A stretch of 64,000 bases of DNA from the NCBI RefSeq assembly GCF_014648655.1, contig NZ_BMRN01000010.1, positions 124,001-188,000 on the forward strand, in the 5' to 3' direction. The position numbers were made by a program, and so were the translations under genes. Each line of letters begins with the position of its first letter. Within the stretch, counting starts at the first letter, position 1. The notes below the pieces were generated by a model that saw only the letters and a program-made list of their open reading frames with translations, was not told the DNA's origin and did not search any database. Below, in pieces: positions 52,640 to 60,949 of this stretch. The DNA comes from Streptomyces atratus. Its GTDB lineage: Bacteria > Actinomycetota > Actinomycetes > Streptomycetales > Streptomycetaceae.

Positions 52640-54699
52640 AGAGCGCTAAGGAGACCCAGACAGGCCAGGACGGGACGCTTAAGGCGTTCGTCGATCTGTT
52701 TCTCAATCCGGTGCACAACGCCGCGGGCAAGCATCCGGAATGGTGCGCGGTGTTCCGGGACAGTGCCCTCCAGGCCCAACGGGCACCCCTGGTGCTGCCG
52801 CGCCTGTGGGATGCAACAACTGAGTCCGCCTATTACGTGATCGCCCGGCGGCCGAACGAGGCAGCCGTGGTACGTGATCTTCTGGTGGCTTTCGCCGGCC
52901 CGTCCATTGTGAAGGTCGGCTATGACGTTCCCATAGACCTGGATGACGCTGATGTGATCGAGGCGGCTATTGCCGCCCGTTACGGGCTTGCCAGCACGTT
53001 CAAGCTGCGGGCTCCGCGCGACAAGCGCAAGGAGTTGCACGGGGCGCTGACGCGGATGCTGGCGTTGGTGGAGCACAGTCCGCAGCGCGCGTGGTCGGCG
53101 CCCAAGCCGTTGGGCCGGTTGCTGACGGATTTTGAATCAGCGCTGGTGGGCGGTGCTCCTCAGGTGGTCACGGAGATTTTGGAACAGATAGGCCGGCAGG
53201 GCGGTCTGTCGGTGGCCAACCTCAAACATCTTCAGATCAAGCGGCTGGCGGTGCTGGGCCGGGCTCAGGAGTTGCTTAACCTGCCGGGGTTGCGAGAGAT
53301 CCTGTTGCAGGACCCTCCCCGGGCCGTGAAGGACATGGTCCTCAGCGCCATCTATTCCACCTGCATCGAGCCTGCGTTGGCCGAGGGATCTTTGGAGGAG
53401 GCCTGTGCGGCGCTGGCGCAGCCGCAGGTGCCGATAGCGTTGCTGGCCGAAGAAAATCCGGTGCACTTCAGTGATGCAGCCGCAGCGGCCCTACTGGTCG
53501 GGTTGCTGGCACGCGGGCAGGAAACGGAGTTGGCCCGCGCCACTTCGGCCTTGGATGCGGTGCAGCGGTCGTCGGCGGTGCCGGCCGGCATGGACTCCTA
53601 CCGCGCGACTGCTTCTGGCACCACTGCAGAAGAGGCAGACCTGGCAGCGGATGCCAGCGCCGCACGCTCCGCCCGCACAGCAGAAGCACCCCACACCGGT
53701 GGCGTGGCGTGGCTGCCGGCATCGTGGGAAGAACTGCTCGCAGCCGTGGCCGACGCAGACAAGGCCGCGCTGCAGGTCTGCCGGGACATGGAGGCCGGCG
53801 GCAGCACCGAGTTGCCCTTGGCTGCAGATGCCAGCGTGGATGCGACTTTGGCCGACCTGCTGTCCGGTTTGAGTGATGCGGGCTACGAGAACGTGTGGCG
53901 GTACGCCCTGTCTCCGTTCTTGCAGGAGGTCGCCCGCAGCGCTACCTCCCTACCGTTGACTCTGTCGCAGATCACCGCCAGCAGTATCGGCCAGCGGCGC
54001 GATCCAGCGAATTTGGCTGTGCTTGATCTGCTGCTGGAATTGTTCTTGCGTACGTCGCCGTCCGCGGACGACTACGACGAGTTCCTTGAGTATCTGACCA
54101 TGCGGGTGCAGGAGTGGGTTGCCTCGGAGACCGCCAGCCAGACACTGGACTTCGTCGACCGGTTGGCCGCCTTCGCCACCCCGGATCCGCAAATCCGCGC
54201 GCAGGCCGCACTGGAGTTGCTTGCCCCGCTGAATCGGCACGCCCAGCGACTCGACGAAGCGTGCCTGGCCTCGGCGCATTCCCTGTCCGATGAGTTGGAG
54301 TTGGGCCTTGTCTGGCCCGCCTGGCAGGCGGAGTCCAGCAGCGAGAGCGCCGTCACCATCTTGCCGGCGCATGTGCTGGTGTATGGCATGGATGCAGGCG
54401 TGCTGGAGCGCGTGCAGCAGTGGATGGCGGATCACTACCCTCAAGTAAAGATGTCGCTGTCCGGGGACAAGGTGGGCTCCAGCCGACTGCGGGAGGTAGC
54501 GCGCCATGCGGACTTCAGCCTGCTGATCACGCAGTGCGCCACCCATGCCGCCACCAATTTCATCAGCCAGCATGCGCAAGCGGTGGTGTATCCGAGGGGG
54601 GCCGGGTCGGTATCCGTGGTGCGTGCCATCGTGGATGCGCTGCAGGATCGCTCCGCCCAACTGGCAGCTGCCGAGGACGGGCGCAAGCACGGCAGATGA
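52636..54699 (+). CDS. dpdD: DpdD
   Basis: 687 residues, no clear enzymatic motif. Helical, with a variable Ala/Thr-rich linker (about 320-355) and a C-terminal domain (VTILPAHVLVYGMDAGVLERVQQW ... FSLLITQCATHAATNFIS) with a Rossmann-like pattern. GTG start overlaps dpdK (GTGA). Last gene of the eight-gene operon. Named by association: the remaining large protein of the restriction set; the homolog in Salmonella is needed for restriction. Confidence 0.72.
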   Translation: MKSAKETQTGQDGTLKAFVDLFLNPVHNAAGKHPEWCAVFRDSALQAQRAPLVLPRLWDATTESAYYVIARRPNEAAVVRDLLVAFAGPSIVKVGYDVPIDLDDADVIEAAIAARYGLASTFKLRAPRDKRKELHGALTRMLALVEHSPQRAWSAPKPLGRLLTDFESALVGGAPQVVTEILEQIGRQGGLSVANLKHLQIKRLAVLGRAQELLNLPGLREILLQDPPRAVKDMVLSAIYSTCIEPALAEGSLEEACAALAQPQVPIALLAEENPVHFSDAAAAALLVGLLARGQETELARATSALDAVQRSSAVPAGMDSYRATASGTTAEEADLAADASAARSARTAEAPHTGGVAWLPASWEELLAAVADADKAALQVCRDMEAGGSTELPLAADASVDATLADLLSGLSDAGYENVWRYALSPFLQEVARSATSLPLTLSQITASSIGQRRDPANLAVLDLLLELFLRTSPSADDYDEFLEYLTMRVQEWVASETASQTLDFVDRLAAFATPDPQIRAQAALELLAPLNRHAQRLDEACLASAHSLSDELELGLVWPAWQAESSSESAVTILPAHVLVYGMDAGVLERVQQWMADHYPQVKMSLSGDKVGSSRLREVARHADFSLLITQCATHAATNFISQHAQAVVYPRGAGSVSVVRAIVDALQDRSAQLAAAEDGRKHGR

Positions 54700-54705
54700 G
54701 GGGCA

Positions 54706-54734
54706 TTCACCGTGTCCGATCCAGGCACGGTGAA
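54706..54734. terminator. Hairpin between the convergent dpd operons
   Basis: TTCACCGTG (54706-54714) and CACGGTGAA (54726-54734), 9-base stem, 11-base loop, in the 48 bases between dpdD and the minus-strand operon. Confidence 0.7.
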
Positions 54735-54747
54735 CCCAGTCGGCCGG

Positions 54748-55851
54748 TCAGCCCCGTACGGTGCGCACCAGCAGGTCGGTGAGCAGGCGGATGTCGTTGG
54801 GGGTGTTTTGCAGGCCGTTCCAGCGGCGCTGTTCGCCGTCGGGGAAGCGCCACATGCCAGAGGTCCAGGCGGTGACCGGCATCAGGCTGAGGATGGCGTT
54901 GCGGACGCGGTCGCAGTCGACGTCTTCGGCCGCCATGCCGTCGGTGAGGCTGTCCATGACGAAGCCCATGGCTTGGATGCCTGCTCCGTGGGTGAGGCGG
55001 GACTGGCGGGGCGGGAGTTTCCAGGCGTCGCTGAAGGTTTCCTGCACGATGGTCCAAAAGGAGCGCAGGTGCAGGAGCATGCGTTCGACGTCGCCGGAGC
55101 CGTCTTCGGGGTTGCGGTACTGGTACAGGGCCCCTTCGAAGAGGCTGTGCTCCAGCATGCGCAGCAGGCTGGTGTCCTTGATGTTGCCGTGGGGGGAGGT
55201 GGGACTGGCGACGCGGCCGTAGAAGGGCCCCTTGCCGTCGGTGTTGAGGCGGGTCATCAACTGGGCCGGCAGGCGCTTGCGGGCGTAGGAGGGAGGGAGG
55301 TGTCCGCTGGTTTCGGGCAGCAGTTCGTGGATGAGGCCCTTGGGGAGCGGTTTGGTGGAGTTGACCAGGATGAACTGGGAACGCTGGTCTTGTTGATCGT
55401 CGGCGATGAATCCGACGGCGGCGACGGGGAATTCGGCCAGGTCCGCGTCGCGGATGGCGGCGCTGCGCTGCTGACCGTCCACAATCAGGGCGGGCTTTCC
55501 CTCATCGGGAAGGGATTCGTCGACGGGGATGACCAATTCTCCCGGGACGGAGTAGTCGACGCCGGCAGCTCGGCGTGCTCCGGTCTCGAACCTGACGGAC
55601 TCGTCGAACGCCAGGACCAGGGCGTTGGGGAGCATGGCGTTGTCGGACTCGAGGTAGCGGCGGATGCCCCGGATGTGGCTGAGGACTTCGGGCCGCTGGT
55701 AGCCCTGCAGGCTGCTGCTGTCGTCCCGCCGGACGCGGGAGACGGCGGCGAACCTGTGGATCTTCTTTCCGTCGACAGCGAAGCAGTAGATTTTTCTGTC
55801 TCCCTGACGCACTTCAAGTGCGGGGAGCCTGAGTTCATAGCGGTCGGCCAT
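54748..55851 (-). CDS. dpdB: Second DGQHR-type protein (DpdB paralog)
   Basis: 367 residues of the DGQHR/ParB-like superfamily, here LIVDGQQRSAAI (about 128-139), in the fold shared with DndB. Companion features: GYQRPEVLSHIRGIRRYLES near residue 50 and FILVNSTKPLPKGLIHELLP. Roughly the same length and layout as the dpdB gene upstream, but clearly diverged. Start at ATG 55851 (GGAG ahead); an ATG at 55866 is less likely. 38 bases after dpdA. It might be a partner subunit or specificity variant. Confidence 0.78.
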   Translation of the reverse strand: MADRYELRLPALEVRQGDRKIYCFAVDGKKIHRFAAVSRVRRDDSSSLQGYQRPEVLSHIRGIRRYLESDNAMLPNALVLAFDESVRFETGARRAAGVDYSVPGELVIPVDESLPDEGKPALIVDGQQRSAAIRDADLAEFPVAAVGFIADDQQDQRSQFILVNSTKPLPKGLIHELLPETSGHLPPSYARKRLPAQLMTRLNTDGKGPFYGRVASPTSPHGNIKDTSLLRMLEHSLFEGALYQYRNPEDGSGDVERMLLHLRSFWTIVQETFSDAWKLPPRQSRLTHGAGIQAMGFVMDSLTDGMAAEDVDCDRVRNAILSLMPVTAWTSGMWRFPDGEQRRWNGLQNTPNDIRLLTDLLVRTVRG

Positions 55852-55889
55852 CGCATCTCCTGACATGGTTAAAAAGTAGAGGGCGGATT

Positions 55890-57110
55890 TTACCCGAAGG
55901 TGAGTGATCGCATTTTCGCTTCGAGCACGGTCAAATTATGGAATCCGCGACGCTTGTTTCGCTCACTCCCCCGGAATATCACGATCTCAATTCCGTGCTT
56001 CTTGCACAGGGCGCAGGGGCAGATGCGCCAAGGCGCATCGCTCAGGGTGCGCTCGTACACTTCGAGGTAGCTTTTCTTTTTCGGCCCGAGTACGAGGGAT
56101 TCGTAGGTTCCGAGGGCAGTCAGAACCTCCTCTTTGGAGGTTTCCTCGCGATCGAATTCGCGCAGGGCGCGCAGGCTGGCTCGCTCGGCGGTGATTGCTT
56201 CTGCCTGCGAAACGTTCCCGGACAGGATGAGCCGCTTGAGTGCGGGGTTTCCGTCGACCTGGGGGACTCTGATCGCCGTGTAGGAGTCGGTAGCCGAGTG
56301 GTAGTTGTTGCGGTCATCCATGAAGGCCTGACGGAAAGCGGAGGTACTGTCGAAGCTGGTCACGCCGTGGCGGGCGAACTGTTCCATGCTGTCCACCCGG
56401 TTGATGCCGAGGAGATGCAGTTCCGTTTCCGGGGAGCGGATGTCGTCGATGGCGCGCAGGCAGGCGAGGATTTCGTGTGATTTGAGGGGGACCATGCCAC
56501 CCAGTGCGATGCGCCGGTAACCCATCTTCTGCAACTGCTTCACGCTGTGCGCGTAGCTTTGCGGGCCCCAACCCTGCGCTGCACCGACCGGTTCGAAGCG
56601 CGCGCCTGATTTTTGTGTTGCGGTGATAAATTCTTCGGCGAGTTCCAAGGAGATTTGCTGCCGGGTGATCCAGGCGTCCTCGGGTTGTGTATCGGACTCT
56701 TCGGGAATGTATCCGAAGATGATGTGGTCAATGCTGATGCCCGCATCGAATCCGCAGCGGCCGTAGAAGTCCATGACTTCGTCCACCTCGTAGGGCGGGC
56801 GCTCTTCGTCGATGTAGTTGAAGGCGCCGCAGTCGCCGATGGTGGCGCAGGCTTCGGGGAGGCGGAAAAAGGTCCTCACGCCCAAGCGGTAGAAACGCTC
56901 ACGCTGCGGGGTGGAGTACTTTCCCGCCCCCTTCACGGACCCGTCGACAACCGCCTTGCTGACGAGGATCCCGTCGTAGGGGATCGGCGTCACGGCCTGG
57001 TGAGCGTAGACGTCGTCGCGTTGGCGTACTCGGTAGGGCGAGTACTCGTCGTTGACGAAGTCGTAGGTGGGACTCACCAGGTCCTGGCTGTCAGGGAAAT
57101 AGAATTTCAC
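55890..57110 (-). CDS. dpdA: DpdA: DNA guanine transglycosylase
   Basis: 406 residues, tRNA-guanine transglycosylase fold. In TGT the base-exchange Asp lies in a DSGGF motif; here GDCGAFNY (92-99). The likely nucleophile is Asp128 in SIDHIIFGY. Zinc site ICPCALC ... HN near the C-terminus (CxCxxC plus His). Unlike tRNA TGTs, DpdA exchanges guanine in DNA for preQ0; dpdA with dpdB suffices for dPreQ0 in Salmonella. GTG 57110 overlaps the upstream dpdB stop; a longer open frame to 57941 is antisense-like and rejected. Confidence 0.93.
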   Translation of the reverse strand: MKFYFPDSQDLVSPTYDFVNDEYSPYRVRQRDDVYAHQAVTPIPYDGILVSKAVVDGSVKGAGKYSTPQRERFYRLGVRTFFRLPEACATIGDCGAFNYIDEERPPYEVDEVMDFYGRCGFDAGISIDHIIFGYIPEESDTQPEDAWITRQQISLELAEEFITATQKSGARFEPVGAAQGWGPQSYAHSVKQLQKMGYRRIALGGMVPLKSHEILACLRAIDDIRSPETELHLLGINRVDSMEQFARHGVTSFDSTSAFRQAFMDDRNNYHSATDSYTAIRVPQVDGNPALKRLILSGNVSQAEAITAERASLRALREFDREETSKEEVLTALGTYESLVLGPKKKSYLEVYERTLSDAPWRICPCALCKKHGIEIVIFRGSERNKRRGFHNLTVLEAKMRSLTFG

Positions 57111-58240
57111 GCGGCCTTTGCCTTTTCCTGCACATAGATACGGAGGAGGTAGTTCGAGAGCGTGCTGATGTGGCGCGGGTTGTTCTGAAGTTCGTTCCAG
57201 GGGGTATTCAGGTCCGGCCAGCGCCCTTCGGTCCAGCGGCAGTGCGGAACGATCAGGGCGAGTTCGGCCTGTGCCTGCTCGAGCGCGTGGGGGGAGTGGG
57301 GGTGGATGGCCATCATCACGCGGTCCATGAGGCGTCCCATAGAACGGATACCCACGCCGTGCATCAGCCGACTGCGGGTCGCAGGCAGGCCCCATGCTTC
57401 GGGGAAGGTGTCGCGGACGGCGCTCCAGTAGATGACGAGGATCTGCCGGATGGTGGCGGTGTCGACGGTGCCGTTGGACAGGTTCTTGTAGGGGAAGAAG
57501 ACGCCCGAGGGGGAATTGAGGGATTCCTGGATGGCCGTGGTGAGGCTGTTGTCGGTGACGACGGCCTCCACTTTTTGTTCGGCAGTGGTGGAGGGGCGGC
57601 GCACCAGTCCGCGGAAGGGTGAGTCTTTGTCGTGGTTGAGGGCTTCGACCAGGACGGAGGGCAGTTTGCGAGCGGACAGTTTGGTCGGCAGGACCGTGCC
57701 GACCTCGGGAAGCAACTCGGTGACGAGGTTGGTCGGCAGCGGGGAGACCGTGTTCACGCGCAGGAACTGGTCTCGCTGGGTTTCCAGGTCTTCGGCGACA
57801 AAGCCGGCAATGGTCACGGCCAGGCGGGAGTTGCTGGTGCGGGCCAGAGCGAGGCTGCGCTGCTGGCCATCGACGATCCAGGCCGGACGGGGGGCATCGG
57901 GGGAATCCGGCAGAGGGATCTCCAGCGTCCCGGAGGTGCACAGGCCGTCGCTGCTGCTCGGGCCGGGGCTGGACTTGAACCGCACGCTGGAGGGCAGGGC
58001 GAGGATCAGTCCATTGGGGAAGAGGACCTCATCACCGTCAAGGTACTCCAGGATCTGCTTGACGTGCTGCTTCTTCTCGGGGCGCTGATAGCCGATGAGT
58101 TTGCCCGCTTCGTCCCGAGAGATCCGCGCCACGTCGGCGACCTGGCGCACCTCTTCGGCCGCCAACGTGAACACATACAGCGGGATCGTGGGGTGCTGCT
58201 CGATCCGCAGGGCCCGACGCTTAAGCACAGTGAAAGTCAT
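57107..58240 (-). CDS. dpdB: DpdB: DGQHR domain protein
   Basis: 377 residues. WIVDGQQRSLALART (about 121-135) is the DGQHR-type motif; GYQRPEKKQHVKQILEYLDG (about 50-69) and FLRVNTVSPLPTNLVTELLP complete the shared layout. Assists DpdA in putting preQ0 into DNA, perhaps through ATP use; exact chemistry unsettled. Overlaps neighbours by 4 bases on both sides (ATGA/GTGA), so it is translated with dpdA. Directly before dpdA, so the more likely true DpdB of the two paralogs. Confidence 0.9.
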   Translation of the reverse strand: MTFTVLKRRALRIEQHPTIPLYVFTLAAEEVRQVADVARISRDEAGKLIGYQRPEKKQHVKQILEYLDGDEVLFPNGLILALPSSVRFKSSPGPSSSDGLCTSGTLEIPLPDSPDAPRPAWIVDGQQRSLALARTSNSRLAVTIAGFVAEDLETQRDQFLRVNTVSPLPTNLVTELLPEVGTVLPTKLSARKLPSVLVEALNHDKDSPFRGLVRRPSTTAEQKVEAVVTDNSLTTAIQESLNSPSGVFFPYKNLSNGTVDTATIRQILVIYWSAVRDTFPEAWGLPATRSRLMHGVGIRSMGRLMDRVMMAIHPHSPHALEQAQAELALIVPHCRWTEGRWPDLNTPWNELQNNPRHISTLSNYLLRIYVQEKAKAA

Positions 58241-59133
58241 CAGCGGCCAATCGTTGATGTGTACAGGTCTGCGAAGCGCTTCTGTTCACAGGCCATCCCC
58301 TTGTCTCTGAAGAGACGCAGTAGACGAGTGCGGGAGGAGTCGGGGTGGAGGGCCTTCATCTCTTTGATGAAGGCGATCACCAGCTCGTCCGACATAGGTG
58401 TGCGGGCGTAACGTTCGGGCCGGGCCGCCTGAGAGGCCCAGGCATCCCAACGCGCCTGTGCCTCAGGGCTGATGAGGCGGCCCGGCGTGCAGTGCTCGAG
58501 CCAGGAGGCTGCCATGCGGGTGTTCAAGCTGGTGAGGGTTCCGCCGAGGGCCTGCCGCAGGGCGGCATTGGCCGGCACACGCAGCACCCCGTCCAGATCG
58601 CAGGCCCCCCCGATCAGCACCACCTCGGCGTCGGCGGCCGCGAGCCCGCGCAAGTCCCGCTGCATGGCCTGGGCGTAGGTCTCTGACAGCACCACCAGTG
58701 CCCGTCCGGCGGCCGCGGCGATCTTAGACAGATCGCTGGTGCCATCCAGGTGTTGCAGGTGATCCCACCACCGGGATGCCTCAGGACTGGAGAAAGCCAC
58801 GGAATCTGCGTGGCGTGGTACGAAAGTCGCTGCATACGACGGCGCCAGGCTGGAGACTTGCCGTAGGCCCAGGCCGGCCGAGGCTACATAGAGGCGAGGG
58901 ACAAACCCTGCTCGAACTGCGGCGTCGGTGAGAGCGAGCGCACGCCGCCACTGATCCCCCTGGTAGAGGTCTTGCAGTTTCGCCTGCCGGCCCTGGACTG
59001 CCTGCAGGCGACGTGCCCATTCCGCGGCTCGCTGCGGCAGGTCGCCGGTGGGCAGGGTGCGGGCTTGCAGGTCCGCGGGGGGCGGTGAGGCCTTCCGGTC
59101 CGTGCACGTGACCACGATGGGCAACTCGTTCAC
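58240..59133 (-). CDS. YaaA/DUF6884-like protein, candidate DpdC
   Basis: 297 residues, first gene of the modification operon. Opens with a hydrophobic strand and VVTCTDRKA, then LQDLYQGDQWRRALALTDAA and RLYVASAGLGLRQVSSLAPS, a pattern like DUF6884/YaaA-type proteins. Asp/His-bearing loops follow. Place and size fit DpdC, which turns DNA-bound preQ0 into the amide (dADG) in Salmonella, but I cannot confirm this by sequence. GTG 59133; the frame is open to 59505. Confidence 0.6.
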   Translation of the reverse strand: MNELPIVVTCTDRKASPPPADLQARTLPTGDLPQRAAEWARRLQAVQGRQAKLQDLYQGDQWRRALALTDAAVRAGFVPRLYVASAGLGLRQVSSLAPSYAATFVPRHADSVAFSSPEASRWWDHLQHLDGTSDLSKIAAAAGRALVVLSETYAQAMQRDLRGLAAADAEVVLIGGACDLDGVLRVPANAALRQALGGTLTSLNTRMAASWLEHCTPGRLISPEAQARWDAWASQAARPERYARTPMSDELVIAFIKEMKALHPDSSRTRLLRLFRDKGMACEQKRFADLYTSTIGR

Positions 59134-59256
59134 TGCGACTCGACCCCTGGCTTCCGTAACTCGATTTTTGTTGTGGTTACTGTAGCCGGTAGTTAGGGGG
59201 GTAGGCTGCACCTGCCTCAACTGAGGAAACTGGACTGCAGATAGGGGAGTGACAGC
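59134..59256. promoter_or_regulatory. Divergent promoter region of the modification and preQ0 operons
   Basis: 123 bases, locally AT-rich (GATTTTTGTTGTGGTTACTG), with a small palindrome CCTCA-AC-TGAGG (59215-59226). Starts both the dpdB-A operon and queC. GGGAG before queC is its ribosome site. No riboswitch seen. Confidence 0.6.
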
Positions 59257-59952
59257 ATGGACCGTCCCGCGATCGTGTTGCTGAGCGGCGGCCTGGACTC
59301 GACCACGGTGCTGGCCATCGCCAAGGACCAGGGATTCACTCCCTACGCACTCAGCTTCCGCTACGGCCAGCGGCACAGCATCGAGTTGGAGGCGGCTCAG
59401 CGCGTGGCGCAGACCCAAGGCGTGGCCCGGCACGTCATTGCCGACATCGATCTGCGGGTCTTCGGCGGCTCTGCCCTGACCTCCGACATCGAGGTGCCCA
59501 AGCACGAGACGCTGGAGGACGTCGAGGAGGGTGGGGTGCCGATCACGTATGTGCCGGCCCGCAACACGATCTTCCTCTCATTCGCGCTGGCGTTCGCCGA
59601 GACGGTCGGTGCCAGCGACATCTTCACCGGGGTCACAGCCGTGGACTACAGCGGCTACCCCGACTGCCGCCCCGAGTACATGGAGGCCTTCGCTACCATG
59701 GCCAACCTGGCCACCCGAGCCGGGGTGGAAGGAACCTCCCAGATCACCCTGCATTCCCCCCTGATCGCGCTGTCCAAGGCCGACATCGTGCGCGAGGGCC
59801 TGCGACTGGGCGTGGACTACTCCCTTACTTCCTCCTGCTACGACCCCGACGAGCAGGGGCGGGCCTGCGGTAAGTGCGACACCTGCCTGCTGCGCCTGAA
59901 GGGCTTCGCTGAAGCCGGCGTGAAGGACCCCGTCCGGTATCAGAGCGTCTGA
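59257..59952 (+). CDS. queC: 7-cyano-7-deazaguanine (preQ0) synthase
   Basis: Last step of preQ0 synthesis: CDG plus ammonia and ATP to preQ0. 231 residues. PP-loop LLSGGLDSTTVL at residues 8-19, YVPARNTIFLSFALA, VDYSGYPDCRPE, and the C-terminal zinc cysteines SCYDPDEQGRACGKCDTC. First of a tight four-gene operon. Most streptomycetes do not make queuosine, so here preQ0 probably feeds DNA modification. Confidence 0.96.
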   Translation: MDRPAIVLLSGGLDSTTVLAIAKDQGFTPYALSFRYGQRHSIELEAAQRVAQTQGVARHVIADIDLRVFGGSALTSDIEVPKHETLEDVEEGGVPITYVPARNTIFLSFALAFAETVGASDIFTGVTAVDYSGYPDCRPEYMEAFATMANLATRAGVEGTSQITLHSPLIALSKADIVREGLRLGVDYSLTSSCYDPDEQGRACGKCDTCLLRLKGFAEAGVKDPVRYQSV

Positions 59953-59954
59953 GC

Positions 59955-60590
59955 ATGACCTATCTGATCAAGGAAATCTTCTACACCCTGCAGGGAGAAG
60001 GCAGCCACGCAGGGCGTCCGGCGGTCTTCTGCCGCTTCTCCCGCTGCAACCTGTGGACGGGCCGGGAACAGGACAGGGCCCGCGCCATCTGCCAGTTCTG
60101 CGACACCGACTTCGTCGGCACCGACGGTGAAGGTGGCGGCCGCTTTCGCACCCCGCAGGACCTGGCCGATGCCGTGGAGGCCGCCTGGCCCACGACCGAT
60201 CGAGCCCACCGGTTCGTGGTGTGCACCGGCGGAGAGCCCCTGCTGCAACTGGATGAGGAAGCCATCGAGGCTCTGCACGAGCGCGGCTTCGAAGTCGCAG
60301 TGGAAACCAACGGCACTCGCCCGGCCCCACGAGGAATCGACTGGCTGTGCGTCAGCCCCAAGATCGGCTCCACCCTGGTCCTCACCCAGGGCGACGAACT
60401 GAAACTGGTCTACCCGCAGGCCGGCGGTGACCCCGCCCAGTTCGAAGAACTGGACTTCCGGCACTTCAGGCTGCAACCGCTGGATGACGCTCACCGTGAA
60501 GCCCATACCCGTGCCACCGTCGAATACTGCATGAAGAACCCGCGCTGGACTCTCTCCCTCCAGACGCACAAGTATCTGGGAATTCAGTAA
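59955..60590 (+). CDS. queE: 7-carboxy-7-deazaguanine synthase
   Basis: Radical SAM enzyme making CDG from 6-carboxy-tetrahydropterin. 211 residues. Cluster motif CRFSRCNLW ... CQFCDTDFVG: a CxxxC, then a 14-residue insert before CxxC, the arrangement found in the QueE subgroup with CRFxGCNLW. VVCTGGEPLLQLD holds SAM; VETNGTRPAPRGIDW follows. Two bases after queC; its stop overlaps queD by one base. Confidence 0.95.
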   Translation: MTYLIKEIFYTLQGEGSHAGRPAVFCRFSRCNLWTGREQDRARAICQFCDTDFVGTDGEGGGRFRTPQDLADAVEAAWPTTDRAHRFVVCTGGEPLLQLDEEAIEALHERGFEVAVETNGTRPAPRGIDWLCVSPKIGSTLVLTQGDELKLVYPQAGGDPAQFEELDFRHFRLQPLDDAHREAHTRATVEYCMKNPRWTLSLQTHKYLGIQ

Positions 60591-60946
60591 TGGAAATCTT
60601 TCGCGAGTTCACCTTCGAAGCAGCACACCGCCTGCCGCGCGTACCTGAGGGCCACAAGTGTGCCCGCCTCCACGGCCACTCCTACAAGGTGATCGTGCAC
60701 GTCGAAGCCCCCGTCGATGCAGAACTGGGCTGGGTGATGGACTTCGGCGACATCAAGCGGGCCTTCAAGGCCATCGATGCTCAACTCGACCACTACTACC
60801 TGAACGACATCGAAGGCCTGGACAACCCCACCAGCGAGAACCTGACCCGCTGGATCTGGGACCGGCTGATCGGCGAACTTCCCGCGCTGTCCGCGATCAC
60901 CGTGCGGGAAACCTGCACCTCCGGTTGCACCTATCGAGGCGTGTAA
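60590..60946 (+). CDS. queD: 6-carboxy-5,6,7,8-tetrahydropterin synthase
   Basis: PTPS/QueD family, 118 residues: FTFEAAHRLPRV (first zinc His), CARLHGHSYKV with the catalytic Cys and two zinc His, and NPTSENLTRWIWDRL. Converts dihydroneopterin triphosphate to CPH4. Complete and of usual length. Confidence 0.96.
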   Translation: MEIFREFTFEAAHRLPRVPEGHKCARLHGHSYKVIVHVEAPVDAELGWVMDFGDIKRAFKAIDAQLDHYYLNDIEGLDNPTSENLTRWIWDRLIGELPALSAITVRETCTSGCTYRGV

Positions 60947-60949
60947 GGC

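Noticed and set aside
57111..57941. N-terminal extension of DpdA
   Set aside because: It lies inside dpdB in another frame and is Arg/Pro/His-rich; GTG 57110 matches the coupling pattern.
54748..58240. Dnd phosphorothioate system, because DGQHR proteins resemble DndB
   Set aside because: No dndA, C, D or E; instead dpdA and the full preQ0 set are present.
59134..59256. preQ1 riboswitch before queC
   Set aside because: No preQ1 aptamer-like pseudoknot sequence could be recognised; only a short palindrome is present.
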